A stretch of DNA of 41,548 nucleotides. It comes from a virus. This document shows, piece after piece, positions 22,660 through 31,525 of this stretch. The notes beneath the pieces were generated by a model. The model ran no database searches and was not told where the DNA came from. It was given only the letters and a program-made list of their open reading frames with translations. Location: positions 1-41,548 of IMG/VR virus record IMGVR_UViG_3300019755_000008; one strand, written 5' to 3'. Each line of letters begins with the position of its first letter. The first letter of the stretch is position 1. A program made the position numbers and the translations under genes.

Positions 22660-23385
22660 ATGTTAAGAGATAATAATGTAACGGTATCGGTACCGTATGA
22701 TTACGAAGCGCTAACGAGAGCTTCTATCATGTTAAGAGGTATAGCGGATAGCATGTCGATAAAAATGGAAGTATCAGACGCAGACGCTAAAGCAGACTTA
22801 GCTGGAGAACCTAGACCAGATAATCCGTCGCCAGAAGCTACGGCTATGCAGAAACAGGAACCTGCGAAAGCCGTAGACGACGCTAAGGCAGTATTCGGAG
22901 AGCCTGTAAATGAAACGCCAACTCCCCCTGCTCCGGAAATGAACGTGAGCGCAGACCTAGACACTAACGGTTTACCATGGGACGAACGTATCCACGCAGG
23001 TAGTAAGACTAAAGATGTTAAAGGTTACTGGAAATATAAAAGAGGCGTAGATAGAGACGTTCTGGTTCCAGAGGTAGAAGCTGAGCTTAAAGATAGGAAT
23101 GGCGCTGCGTGGGACGCGGTAGACGCCGACTCAAACGCACAGCCGGGGGCACCCGTGGGCGAAATTGTAGACGCTAGCGTTACCCCACCCGCCCCCCCTG
23201 CACCGCTGGCAGCACCTAGTAGCGAGATAACTACATTCGCGCAGTTAGTTACTGCTATTACCGCGAAAAGTATCACCGAGGAGAAAGTTAAAGAGGCGCT
23301 AGATAAAGTAAGGGTAGGTAACTTCGCGTTACTTGGAGCTAGACCTGACCTTATTCCAACCGTAGCGGGACACTTAGGGCTATGA
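22660..23385 (+). CDS. LPWD-motif phage protein, unknown function
   Basis: 241 residues. The conserved-looking core is DTNGLPWDERIHAGSKTKDVKGYWKYKRGVDRD (about 101-133), a motif found in a phage protein family encoded beside DUF2800/DUF2815 replication genes. It is flanked by Pro/Ala-rich linkers (50-95 and 155-190). The C-terminal 50 residues form helices (ITTFAQLVTAIT, EEKVKEALDKVRVG). The flexible multi-part layout suggests an adaptor in the replication or recombination complex. First gene of operon 2. Confidence 0.65.
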   Translation: MLRDNNVTVSVPYDYEALTRASIMLRGIADSMSIKMEVSDADAKADLAGEPRPDNPSPEATAMQKQEPAKAVDDAKAVFGEPVNETPTPPAPEMNVSADLDTNGLPWDERIHAGSKTKDVKGYWKYKRGVDRDVLVPEVEAELKDRNGAAWDAVDADSNAQPGAPVGEIVDASVTPPAPPAPLAAPSSEITTFAQLVTAITAKSITEEKVKEALDKVRVGNFALLGARPDLIPTVAGHLGL

Positions 23386-24566
23386 GTCACTCAGTAATCC
23401 CGCCGTCTTCGGCTGCTATCTGGGGCGCACCTAACGGGTGCACTGGTTGGCCAGCTATGGACGCACAGTATCCAGAGGAGGAGTCCGAGGCTACACGTGA
23501 GGGTGAGGCGTCGCACTGGTTAGGGGAGACCCTTATCCAGATGGGCGTAGCTATGCACATTACCCCTAGCATACGCGACGGACTTATTGGAGAGACTGCC
23601 CCTAACGGGGTTATCGTATCCGACGAAATGTTCGAGGCTGCGTGGGAGTATGCTAACGACGTAGTAAGAGAGGTTAAGGCGCACCCAGGCAGCCGGTGGG
23701 GCGTAGAGCAGAGAGTACAGGCACCTCGTATCCACGCGGAGTCGTTCGGTACTACTGACGCGTATTTATATGACGCAGCGGACCACCGCTTAATAGTGTG
23801 GGATTATAAATACGGTTTTAAAATTGTAGAGGCGTTCGAGAATTGGCAGGGTATTAACTATGTAGCTGGTTTATTCGAGTTACTTAGTATCGACGGTTTA
23901 GCAGACCGGAGGTTAAGAGTAGATATCCGTATCGTACAGCCTAGAGCGTTCCATAAAGACGGCGCTATTCGTTCGTGGAAAGTGTTAGGCTCGGATTTAC
24001 GCGGATACATAAACACACTAAACAATAACGCCCACCGAGCACTAGGTCCAGAGGCAGCGACGCAAAGTGGTGGGCATTGTATTTATTGTAACGCACGCCA
24101 CGCCTGCTCCGCTGCACTAGACGCCGGCCTAGGTATGTTCGAGGCAGTTAACAAGCCGATACCGGCAGAGTTAAGCGCCGAGCAGTTAGGTACTCAGCTA
24201 TCTATCGTTAAGCGTGCACATAAACAGCTCGAATATTTAGAGGCTGGATACGAAGAGCAGCTTAAATCTTTAATAAGAGGGGGCACGAACGTACCGGGCT
24301 GGTCGGTAGAGCAGGGCGTAGGTAAGAGACAGTGGTCTAAACCTACCGAGGAGATAATAAAACTAGGGGACCTTATGGGAGTAGACCTTAAAGAACCAGT
24401 TAAGCCTATCTCTCCGGCGCAGGCAGAGAAAAAAGGTGTCGACGCTGCGGTAGTAGCCGCATACGTTGTGAGAAGACAAACGGGACTTAAAGTGGTTCCA
24501 GATAACAATAATAAAGCTAGGGAGGTATTTTCAAAATGGGACGTAGACCAACAGACGCAGAAATAG
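23382..24566 (+). CDS. PD-(D/E)XK nuclease (DUF2800 type)
   Basis: 394 residues. GTTDAYLYDAADHRLIVWDYKYG (123-145) gives the D-(x)n-D-x-K core with D126, D141 and K143; an acidic residue lies upstream at E109 or E120. A Cys cluster HCIYCNARHACSA (about 229-241) may bind a metal or an Fe-S cluster, as in Cas4/RecB-like nucleases. Likely a recombination exonuclease. ATG overlaps the previous stop as ATGA. Confidence 0.8.
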   Translation: MSHSVIPPSSAAIWGAPNGCTGWPAMDAQYPEEESEATREGEASHWLGETLIQMGVAMHITPSIRDGLIGETAPNGVIVSDEMFEAAWEYANDVVREVKAHPGSRWGVEQRVQAPRIHAESFGTTDAYLYDAADHRLIVWDYKYGFKIVEAFENWQGINYVAGLFELLSIDGLADRRLRVDIRIVQPRAFHKDGAIRSWKVLGSDLRGYINTLNNNAHRALGPEAATQSGGHCIYCNARHACSAALDAGLGMFEAVNKPIPAELSAEQLGTQLSIVKRAHKQLEYLEAGYEEQLKSLIRGGTNVPGWSVEQGVGKRQWSKPTEEIIKLGDLMGVDLKEPVKPISPAQAEKKGVDAAVVAAYVVRRQTGLKVVPDNNNKAREVFSKWDVDQQTQK

Positions 24567-24688
24567 AAGAGCAGATTAACAAAGCTGATGAAGTTGAATA
24601 CGAGGGTATGAGCTTCTCCGAGGGGGTAGCGCAGGCCCTCGAATGGGTACTAGGCCGCAGTGATGAGAAACCGTTCGAAGACGAATAA
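24536..24688 (+). CDS. Small acidic protein
   Basis: 50 residues, MGRRPTDAEIEEQINKADEVEYEGMSFSEG... ending KPFEDE. GGGAGG lies 10 nt before ATG 24536. It overlaps the nuclease gene by 31 nt in another frame. Acidic, helical; small proteins that begin like this occur next to recombination genes in other phages. Function unknown. Confidence 0.65.
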   Translation: MGRRPTDAEIEEQINKADEVEYEGMSFSEGVAQALEWVLGRSDEKPFEDE

Positions 24689-24724
24689 AACTAAATTTAA
24701 TAAAAAATTATAGGAGAAATAATT

Positions 24725-25627
24725 ATGAGTAACACAAACAGAACAGATATATTAACACCAGTAGGAAGATTAGTAGCGGGCGATGTATTTAAAGCAAACA
24801 CAACGGACGCACAGGGTAGACCTTTAACTATTAAGAGTGGGCCGAACGCAGGACAGCCTAGAACTGAGTATTACTTCGCGCTAGCTATCCCTAAAACTGA
24901 CCCGTCGTATGACGCGGAAGTTATGCAAAAATTACAGGCCACAGCTAAAGCAGGTTTCCCGACTATGTTCGACGCTAACGGGCAGTGCGTACGCCCAGAC
25001 TTTGCGTGGAAAGTTGTAGACGGAGACAGTAACATTCCTAACCAGAATAATACTATCCCTAGCACTAAAGAGGGTTATCCGGGACACTGGGTTCTATCGT
25101 TTAAAGGTGGGTTCCCTCCGAAAGTTTACTCTAAAGGTGGCGAAGCGGTAATTACTGACCCGGAACAAGTTAAGAGGGGGTACTATGTAAGAGTATATGG
25201 GTCTGTGGCTGCTAACGGGGATAACCAAAAGCCAGGCGTATATCTTAACCCGTCTATGGTTGAGTTAGTAGGATATGGAGACGAGATTAACAACGGCCCA
25301 GACGGTGTGGCTGTATTCGGTGGCGCTCCGGCGGCTAATTTACCGGCAGGGGCTAGCGCGACACCTGTAGCACCTACGACACCTATCGCACAGCTGAGCG
25401 CAGTTGCAGTTCCAGCAGTTCCAGGCGCAGCACCTCAGCCAGCCGCTCCGCAGGTACAGTTAGCCCAGGACTTCTTAAACCCACAAAATGCAGCACCGGC
25501 GCCTCATCCTATGGCTCCAGCGGCTCCAGTTGCACCTAAAGCGTACACAGTACAGGGCGCACAGTACACAGCAGAACAGCTTAAAGCTGGCGGGTGGACT
25601 GACGAACAGATAGCGACTTTAGGATAA
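24725..25627 (+). CDS. ssDNA-binding-like protein (DUF2815 type)
   Basis: 300 residues. Residues 1-185 look like an OB-type core: ILTPVGRLVAGDVFKANTTD, TEYYFALAIPKTDP, HWVLSFKGGFPPKV, RGYYVRVYGSVAANG, GVYLNPSMVELVGYGDEI, as in DUF2815 proteins of phages. Residues 190-275 are a Pro/Ala/Gln-rich linker. The last 25 (YTVQGAQYTAEQLKAGGWTDEQIATLG) form a small helical tip that could contact partner proteins. Place next to nuclease and polymerase supports ssDNA binding. Confidence 0.75.
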   Translation: MSNTNRTDILTPVGRLVAGDVFKANTTDAQGRPLTIKSGPNAGQPRTEYYFALAIPKTDPSYDAEVMQKLQATAKAGFPTMFDANGQCVRPDFAWKVVDGDSNIPNQNNTIPSTKEGYPGHWVLSFKGGFPPKVYSKGGEAVITDPEQVKRGYYVRVYGSVAANGDNQKPGVYLNPSMVELVGYGDEINNGPDGVAVFGGAPAANLPAGASATPVAPTTPIAQLSAVAVPAVPGAAPQPAAPQVQLAQDFLNPQNAAPAPHPMAPAAPVAPKAYTVQGAQYTAEQLKAGGWTDEQIATLG

Positions 25628-25631
25628 GACT

Positions 25632-26150
25632 ATGTTTAAAGTATTAGACGAAGCGTGTACGCCCGAATGGGCTACCGAGTTTAGTAGCTGCATGGACTTA
25701 TTCGCCAGGGAAGACGTAACAATTCACGCGGGGGAGACTAAAGTAGTTCCCCTCGGCGTTAAAATTAATCCGGACTTTTTCGTTTATGAAATAGCGGGGG
25801 TAAATGTAGACGCGGGCGGGACGGTTACTGCTGGGGATAGCGATAAAGTTAACGAGTTTTTAAAATCACACTGTTTAGAGCTTAAGTGTAGAAGTTCTCT
25901 ACCTCTTAAAAAAGGTCTGATTATTGCGAATGGTGTAGGCGAAATAGATTTCGACTATCCGGACGAAATAGGTATTATTTTACATAATCCGCTTATCCCT
26001 TTTTCGGCGCATAACGTAACAGGGCCTACGTTAATTAAAAAAGGCGACAAGATAGCACAGGTAAAACTCGTAGAACATAAAAGCTATTTAATGGGATACG
26101 AAAGTAAAGACAAAAGAGTCGGCGGCTTCGGTAGTAGCGACAAAAACTAA
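25632..26150 (+). CDS. dut: dUTP pyrophosphatase (dUTPase)
   Basis: 172 residues with all five trimeric dUTPase motifs: SSCMDLF (18-24), CRSSLPL (86-92), GVGEIDFDYPDEI (101-113, catalytic D106), LIKKGDKIAQVKL (134-146), RVGGFGSS (162-169). A 25-residue insert (about 55-80) separates motifs I and II. It hydrolyses dUTP to dUMP and PPi, keeping uracil out of phage DNA and supplying dTMP synthesis. It ends 12 nt before the polymerase gene. Confidence 0.9.
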   Translation: MFKVLDEACTPEWATEFSSCMDLFAREDVTIHAGETKVVPLGVKINPDFFVYEIAGVNVDAGGTVTAGDSDKVNEFLKSHCLELKCRSSLPLKKGLIIANGVGEIDFDYPDEIGIILHNPLIPFSAHNVTGPTLIKKGDKIAQVKLVEHKSYLMGYESKDKRVGGFGSSDKN

Positions 26151-26162
26151 AGGGGTGTACCT

Positions 26163-28430
26163 ATGAGTAAATTAGCATACATGCAGGTACCCGTAGGCGT
26201 ATCGTACGCGACCGTCCTCCCGGACTTTGACTTCGAGACTTATTCGGAGGCAGGGTTCGACTATGACGAGGTTACAAGAAAGTGGGTCTCGGTAATGGGT
26301 AAAGGTAAAAAAGGGGGACTCGCCGCGGTAGGTTCGGCGGTTTACGCCCAGCACCCTAGCACCGAGGTACTTTCGCTAGCTTACGACCTTAAAGACGGTC
26401 AAGGGCGGAGACTATGGGTTCCGGGTATGCCACCACCGCAGGACCTTTTTAACCATATAGCGACGGGCGGATTATTAGAAGCCTGGAACTGTGGTTTTGA
26501 GTGGCTTATCTGGGAGTATGTATGTCGAGCACGTATGGGGTGGCCTGTACTTTCACATACACAACTAAGAGACGCTATGGCTAAGTCTCGGGCGTTCTCT
26601 CTTCCGGGAGCATTAGGTAAAGCTGGTCCGGTTTTAGGACTGACAGACGTTAAAGACAAAGAGGGTACTAGGTTACTTAAGAAGTTTTCAGTACCGAGAC
26701 ACCCTACAAAAAAAGACCCACGTACTCGTATTAAACCCGAAGAGGATTTTACGGACGCTATGAAACTGTACGCATATAATATCCAGGATATCGTAGCCGA
26801 GGCGGCTATATCGGAAAATATCCCGGACTTAATTCCCTCAGAGTTAGAGTTCTGTATCAATACACAGGCCTGTAACTTCCGAGGTGTTGCTGTGAACCCT
26901 ACCGAGGTAGAAGCGTGTATCTCTGTTTTAGAGCAGGCATACTCGAGATATAACTCGGAACTGTACGCACTAACCGGGGCTACTGTAGCGGAAGCTACTA
27001 AAGTGGACCAGATTATGCAGTGGTGTAATAGCCGAGGCGTACATATGGCAGCGTTAGACGACGCGGCAGTTAAAGAGGCGCTTAAGAACCCAGTATTAGC
27101 TCCAGACGTTAAGCGAGTCCTAGAGATAAGACGGCTTATAGGTTCGGCAGGAGTTAAAAAGGTTTACGCTATGCAACGCCAGGCGACGAGAGATAATAGA
27201 CTGTGTAATCTGTTTATTTATCACGGCGCTAGAACGGGTAGAGATACCGGGGCGGACGTACAGCCACAGAACCTCGTTAAGGCTGGACCTAAGTTAAAGT
27301 GGTGCTCCGAGGGCTGTAAGAAGCCGTCGGGGGCTAAGAATGACTGGTGTCCTCACTGTGGTAGCTGCTTAATAGACGAGCCTACTAAAGGCTGGGGCTG
27401 GGAAGCGGTAGACACAGCTCTCGAGGTTATGAAGTCGGGAAGCCTGGACCGAGTGGAAGAGGTTTTCGGTAATGCAGTGCTAACTATTTCGGGCTGTATC
27501 CGTGGGCTATTCGTAGCTGCTCCAGGTAAAGACTTAGTATGTTCGGATTATTCAAGTATCGAGGCGGTAGTTACTGCGGTCCTATCGGGCGAGCAGTGGC
27601 GTATCGAAGCTTTTAACCGTAAAGAGGATATTTACCTGGTTTCGGCCGGACGTATCACAGGTAGAACTATGGACGAGTACCTGGCGTATCATAAAGAGAC
27701 GGGAGATAAACACCCTGACCGTCAAAAGATAGGGAAGCCGGCCGAGCTAGGTCTAGGCTTCGGAGGTTGGCTAGGTGCCTGGAGACAGTTCGATAGCTCG
27801 GATAACTTTAGCGATAACGAAGTTAAAGACAATATTAAAGCGTGGCGAGAGGCTTCTCCTGCTATTGTGGAAATGTGGGGCGGTCAAATGAGAGGTAAAC
27901 CCTGGGCGCCGGATAGGTTCGAACTGTTCGGCCTGGAGGGTATGGCTATAGCAGCCGTACAAAACCCGGGGACTATGTATACTTTTAGATACGTAAGCTA
28001 CGGAGTTAAAGACGACATGCTATACTGTCGCCTCCCGTCTGGACGTTTCTTAACGTACCATAAGCCACGTTTAGCGCCAGTCGTTAAATGGGACCAGACG
28101 CAGCTACAGCTCTCTTATGAGGGGTGGAACTCTAACCCTAAAATGGGCGCTATGGGTTGGCAGCGTATAGAAACGTACGGCGGTCGACTTATGGAGAACG
28201 TGGTCCAGGCAGTCGCTCGGGATATTATGGCTTACGCTAATAATAACCTGGAGACTAGAGGCTACCCTGTGGTCTTACGTGTGCACGACGAAATAGTGTG
28301 CGAGGTGCCAGAGAACTACGGAAGTATAGACGAGTTCGAGGCTATTATGATGGAATTACCAGACTGGGCTAAAGGTTGGCCCGTGAGAGCTGCCGGAGGG
28401 TGGCGAGGTAATCGATATAGAAAGGATTAA
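26163..28430 (+). CDS. DNA polymerase, family A, with 3'-5' exonuclease
   Basis: 755 residues. Exonuclease: DFDFETYS (D23, E25), EAWNCGFE (106-113), YNIQD (205-209). Polymerase: RTGRDTGADVQPQNL (357-371), motif A SDYSSIEA with D462, motif B RQKIGKPAELGLGFGG (520-535), motif C RVHDEIVCEV with H708/D709. Between the QPQNL segment and motif A sits an insert with C381, C385, C396 and C399 that looks like a zinc ribbon. It is the replicative polymerase of the phage. Confidence 0.93.
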   Translation: MSKLAYMQVPVGVSYATVLPDFDFETYSEAGFDYDEVTRKWVSVMGKGKKGGLAAVGSAVYAQHPSTEVLSLAYDLKDGQGRRLWVPGMPPPQDLFNHIATGGLLEAWNCGFEWLIWEYVCRARMGWPVLSHTQLRDAMAKSRAFSLPGALGKAGPVLGLTDVKDKEGTRLLKKFSVPRHPTKKDPRTRIKPEEDFTDAMKLYAYNIQDIVAEAAISENIPDLIPSELEFCINTQACNFRGVAVNPTEVEACISVLEQAYSRYNSELYALTGATVAEATKVDQIMQWCNSRGVHMAALDDAAVKEALKNPVLAPDVKRVLEIRRLIGSAGVKKVYAMQRQATRDNRLCNLFIYHGARTGRDTGADVQPQNLVKAGPKLKWCSEGCKKPSGAKNDWCPHCGSCLIDEPTKGWGWEAVDTALEVMKSGSLDRVEEVFGNAVLTISGCIRGLFVAAPGKDLVCSDYSSIEAVVTAVLSGEQWRIEAFNRKEDIYLVSAGRITGRTMDEYLAYHKETGDKHPDRQKIGKPAELGLGFGGWLGAWRQFDSSDNFSDNEVKDNIKAWREASPAIVEMWGGQMRGKPWAPDRFELFGLEGMAIAAVQNPGTMYTFRYVSYGVKDDMLYCRLPSGRFLTYHKPRLAPVVKWDQTQLQLSYEGWNSNPKMGAMGWQRIETYGGRLMENVVQAVARDIMAYANNNLETRGYPVVLRVHDEIVCEVPENYGSIDEFEAIMMELPDWAKGWPVRAAGGWRGNRYRKD

Positions 28431-28432
28431 CA

Positions 28433-28699
28433 GTGGCTAAAATAGTCTTAATGAAAAAACAATTTAATACAGGTCCGTTCGCATTTGACGAGGACTGTGT
28501 AGACACCGAAATAACATTTAGTTTATATATAAATAAATCGGGCGTATTTTTTAATGTCAATACGGGGGACTTTTCGACTAACTATTTAAACCCGTTTAAA
28601 GCCTTTATGCGGGCGTTAGAACACAGTCAAGTAGCAGCAATAAAATACCTAAGACTAAAAGAAAAGCTTAGGGATAACGGAATGTGGAAAAAATTATAG
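28433..28699 (+). CDS. Small protein, unknown
   Basis: 88 residues from GTG 28433, with AAAGGA 7 nt upstream and only 2 nt after the polymerase stop. The core TEITFSLYINKSGVFFNVNTGDFS looks like a beta sheet, followed by a helix LNPFKAFMRALEHSQVAAIKYL. An ATG six codons in is an alternative start. No family recognised. Confidence 0.6.
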   Translation: MAKIVLMKKQFNTGPFAFDEDCVDTEITFSLYINKSGVFFNVNTGDFSTNYLNPFKAFMRALEHSQVAAIKYLRLKEKLRDNGMWKKL

Positions 28700-28708
28700 G
28701 AGAAAAGA

Positions 28709-30703
28709 ATGTCACAAAAATTAACTAACGGAGAAATAAGAGGCGAGGTAGTTTACAGACGTACCTACTCGAGACCAAAAGAGGGCGGCGGGTTCGAAAC
28801 TTGGCCGGAAACTGTAGAGCGTGTAATTAGCCATCAAGCGTGGCTATGGGAGAGAGCAGCCGGCAGAGCGTTAAAACCACACGAACTTAGCGAACTGGAT
28901 GAGCTGCGTACTCTTATGCTAGAGAAAAAGATATCGACTAGCGGCCGTACTTTATGGCTAGGCGGTACCGACACAGCTAAAGACCGCGAGAGTTCTATGT
29001 TTAACTGCTCATTTACAAATGTAGAGACCGTTTACGACATAGTAGATGTACAGTGGTTACTACTCCAGGGCTGCGGTGTAGGCTTCCGTCCTATCATAGG
29101 TATACTTAACGGGTTCTTTAGGCCTATCGATAAAATAGAGGTTATCCGTTCTAAGAAAACGCTAGGGCCTAACGGGGAGTTCAAAAAAGGAAGAGAACAC
29201 AACGTCGAGACATTTAAAGACGGAGTATGGGCTATCTCAGTAGGAGACTCGGCCGAAGCCTGGGCGAAAGCTATCGGGAAACTTATCGCAGGTAAATACA
29301 ACGCTAGTAAGTTAGTGTTCGACTTCTCAGGGATTAGACCGTCGGGAGTTAGACTTAAAGGTTACGGCTGGATATCGTCTGGAGACGAGGCTATCTCGGT
29401 AGCATATGTAGCAATAGCTAATATTATGAACCGTAAAGCCGGGCAGCTTTTAAGCCGTATAGATATCCTGGATATAATTAACCATATGGGAACTATTTTA
29501 TCGTCGAGACGCTCGGCAGAGATAGCTCTATTTGAATATGGTGAGCCTGAGTGGGAAGAGTTTGCAGTAGCTAAAAAAGACTACTTTATAAACAATATGC
29601 AGCGTGAACAGTCTAATAATTCCCTGGTGTTCAGAGCGAAACCTGCTAGAGACGAACTGGTTAAACTATTCGACGTTATGGCGGACGCCGGAGGAAGTGA
29701 GCCCGGGTTTATTAATGCAGAGACCGCGCTAAAACGTGCGCCGTGGTTCCAGGGAGTTAATCCGTGCGCGGAGATACTTCTAGGTAATAAGTCGTTCTGT
29801 AACTTAACAGAGGTAGACCTGGCGAAATTCAAAGGCGACACGGTAGGACTTACTAGAGCTATGGAACTGGCAGCACGCGCTAACTATAGACAGACCTTAG
29901 TAAATCTAAAAGACGGCGTACTCCAGGAAGCCTGGCACCTTAATAACGAGTTCCTAAGACTTTGTGGTGTTGGATTAACGGGTATCGCTAGACGTGACGA
30001 TATGACGGAATACGATTTTAAACAGTTGCAGCACGTAACGACCTCAGCCGCTTATAGTATGGCCGACGAGTTAAGACTACAGCGCCCTAAAAATGTAACC
30101 ACAGTTAAGCCGTCGGGTACTCTTAGTAAGTTAATGGGTACGACTGAGGGTGTACATAAGCCTCTAGGTAAATACATTTTTAATAATATTAACTTTGGGA
30201 AACACGACCCCCTAATCGGTAAACTAAGAGCAGCAGGATATAACGTTTTTGATAATCCGAACGACTCGAACGCTATTTTAGTAACTTTCCCAGTAGCGTG
30301 GGAGGATGTACCGTTTACGAAAGTAGAAACGGTCCACGGTATAGTCGAAATTAACACAGAGACCGCTGTAGAACAGCTAGAGAGATACAAAAAGATACAG
30401 ACTGGCTATGCACAGCAGAATGTCTCTATAACGGTCTCATACTCGCCGGGAGAGGTAGACACTATTATCGACTGGCTACTAGCTAACTGGGATATCTACG
30501 TGGGAGTAAGTTTCTTATACAGAGCTGACCCGAGTAAAACTGCTGAGGACCTGGGCTACAGGTACCTACCGCAGGAGGTAGTAACTAAAGAGAAATTCGA
30601 GGCATACATGGCAGCACTTAAACCTGTAGACTTTACAGATACGGACAGTTACGAAGAGCTAGAAGACGCCGAGTGTGCTAGTGGGGCGTGCCCGGTAAAG
30701 TAG
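28709..30703 (+). CDS. nrdJ: B12-dependent ribonucleotide reductase, class II, monomeric
   Basis: 664 residues. Key residues match the Lactobacillus-type ribonucleoside-triphosphate reductase in spacing: C100 (FNCSF) and C364 (SFCNL) as the redox pair, N351-P-C353-A-E355 with C353 as thiyl radical site and E355, and a C-terminal pair C656/C661 (CASGAC) that re-reduces the active site. STSGRTLWLGGTD and GCGVGF are also as in this family. It reduces NTPs to dNTPs with adenosylcobalamin and needs no oxygen or second subunit. No intein is visible. Confidence 0.92.
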   Translation: MSQKLTNGEIRGEVVYRRTYSRPKEGGGFETWPETVERVISHQAWLWERAAGRALKPHELSELDELRTLMLEKKISTSGRTLWLGGTDTAKDRESSMFNCSFTNVETVYDIVDVQWLLLQGCGVGFRPIIGILNGFFRPIDKIEVIRSKKTLGPNGEFKKGREHNVETFKDGVWAISVGDSAEAWAKAIGKLIAGKYNASKLVFDFSGIRPSGVRLKGYGWISSGDEAISVAYVAIANIMNRKAGQLLSRIDILDIINHMGTILSSRRSAEIALFEYGEPEWEEFAVAKKDYFINNMQREQSNNSLVFRAKPARDELVKLFDVMADAGGSEPGFINAETALKRAPWFQGVNPCAEILLGNKSFCNLTEVDLAKFKGDTVGLTRAMELAARANYRQTLVNLKDGVLQEAWHLNNEFLRLCGVGLTGIARRDDMTEYDFKQLQHVTTSAAYSMADELRLQRPKNVTTVKPSGTLSKLMGTTEGVHKPLGKYIFNNINFGKHDPLIGKLRAAGYNVFDNPNDSNAILVTFPVAWEDVPFTKVETVHGIVEINTETAVEQLERYKKIQTGYAQQNVSITVSYSPGEVDTIIDWLLANWDIYVGVSFLYRADPSKTAEDLGYRYLPQEVVTKEKFEAYMAALKPVDFTDTDSYEELEDAECASGACPVK

Positions 30704-30708
30704 TAGAC

Positions 30709-30746
30709 AGCTATAGCCGCCTGGAGTATATCCGGGGCTATCAGCT
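30709..30746 (+). other. Stem-loop after the RNR gene
   Basis: AGCTATAGCC pairs with GGCTATCAGCT, and inside it CCTGGA pairs with TCCGG, loop GTATA: an imperfect stem of about 15 pairs. No U-run follows directly, so it is a weak terminator candidate; an attenuator or mRNA 3' stabiliser is possible. The next gene begins 47 nt later. Confidence 0.5.
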
Positions 30747-30792
30747 CTCCGAAATATTCGGGAAATATAAATTATTTTAAGGAGATAAACTT

Positions 30793-31092
30793 ATGACAAA
30801 AATATACGAGGGTGGGGATACCTACCATTTACACAGTGTTAGTGGTAAAGTTCTCGATGTTACGACAGACGAAATAAACGAAATAGCCGAAGAGTCTCCA
30901 ATAGCTCGGGACTTAAGAGAAGAGGTGGCCGAAGCTAAAAACGAGTACAATAGAGCGCGGGGTTATGCTAATGACGCGTGCGGGGAAATAGACGAGCTGG
31001 AAAGTTATCTTATGTCTGAAAGGGAAGACGTGGACCTAGACGAAATATTACGCCTAGTCCAGGGTATTAAGGGTACGGTCGAACGTATCTAA
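30793..31092 (+). CDS. Small acidic protein, last gene of operon 2
   Basis: 99 residues, RBS AAGGAGATAAACTT. The N-terminal third is beta (YEGGDTYHLHSVSGKVLDVT); the rest is a long acidic helix or coiled coil (REEVAEAKNEYNRARGYAND, CGEIDELESYLMSE). No known family. Its stop overlaps the stop of the oppositely oriented endolysin by 4 nt. Confidence 0.65.
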   Translation: MTKIYEGGDTYHLHSVSGKVLDVTTDEINEIAEESPIARDLREEVAEAKNEYNRARGYANDACGEIDELESYLMSEREDVDLDEILRLVQGIKGTVERI

Positions 31093-31523
31093 ACTAATTC
31101 AAAGTGGGGCAGGTCGTCGAACGTTTGGTCTCTGAACGTGTCGTCGCCGTCCCAGTCTAACCCGAAACGTACGCTATGCGTAATCTTACCCTCTTCTTTT
31201 AATCTAGCCACTACGGCCTTAACCATACCCATCATCATATAGAAACGACGGTCGTCTTTTTCGTGGCCACTAAACGCGTTAGTACCTTTTTTCCACGGCA
31301 TAATATCGACTGCCATAGATGGGCTAGACTGGTGCCTAGACTTCATATTAACGCCATCAAGCGTGGACTTACCCTCAGCGAAATAACGCGCCTGTGTCTC
31401 GAGCGACCTGTGGCCCTCCAGTACCGAGAAGTCGTATATCTTTATCAGTTCGTTACAGATTAACCGTATATCTGGGTGGCACGTATCTAAACGCGATTTA
31501 CTTTTATATCCGAAATTATACAT
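31089..31523 (-). CDS. Endolysin, M15-family peptidase (L-alanyl-D-glutamate type)
   Basis: 144 residues. Zinc ligands H64 and D73 in SRHQSSPSMAVDIMPW, third ligand H140 in DLPHFEL, and the N-terminal signature VLEGHRSLETQARYFAEGKS (35-52). It cleaves peptide stems of peptidoglycan at the end of infection. No signal peptide, so it needs the holin. It is the last gene of the leftward operon and starts 2 nt after the holin-like gene. Confidence 0.9.
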   Translation of the reverse strand: MYNFGYKSKSRLDTCHPDIRLICNELIKIYDFSVLEGHRSLETQARYFAEGKSTLDGVNMKSRHQSSPSMAVDIMPWKKGTNAFSGHEKDDRRFYMMMGMVKAVVARLKEEGKITHSVRFGLDWDGDDTFRDQTFDDLPHFELV

Positions 31524-31525
31524 AG

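Noticed and set aside
28018-28029. TGCTATACTG inside the polymerase gene as a further late element
   Set aside because: It lies within a conserved coding region on the opposite strand to late genes, with no start codon at the fixed distance; likely chance.
28709-30703. Intein or split in RNR or polymerase genes
   Set aside because: Both proteins are continuous with normal motif spacing and no intein block residues.
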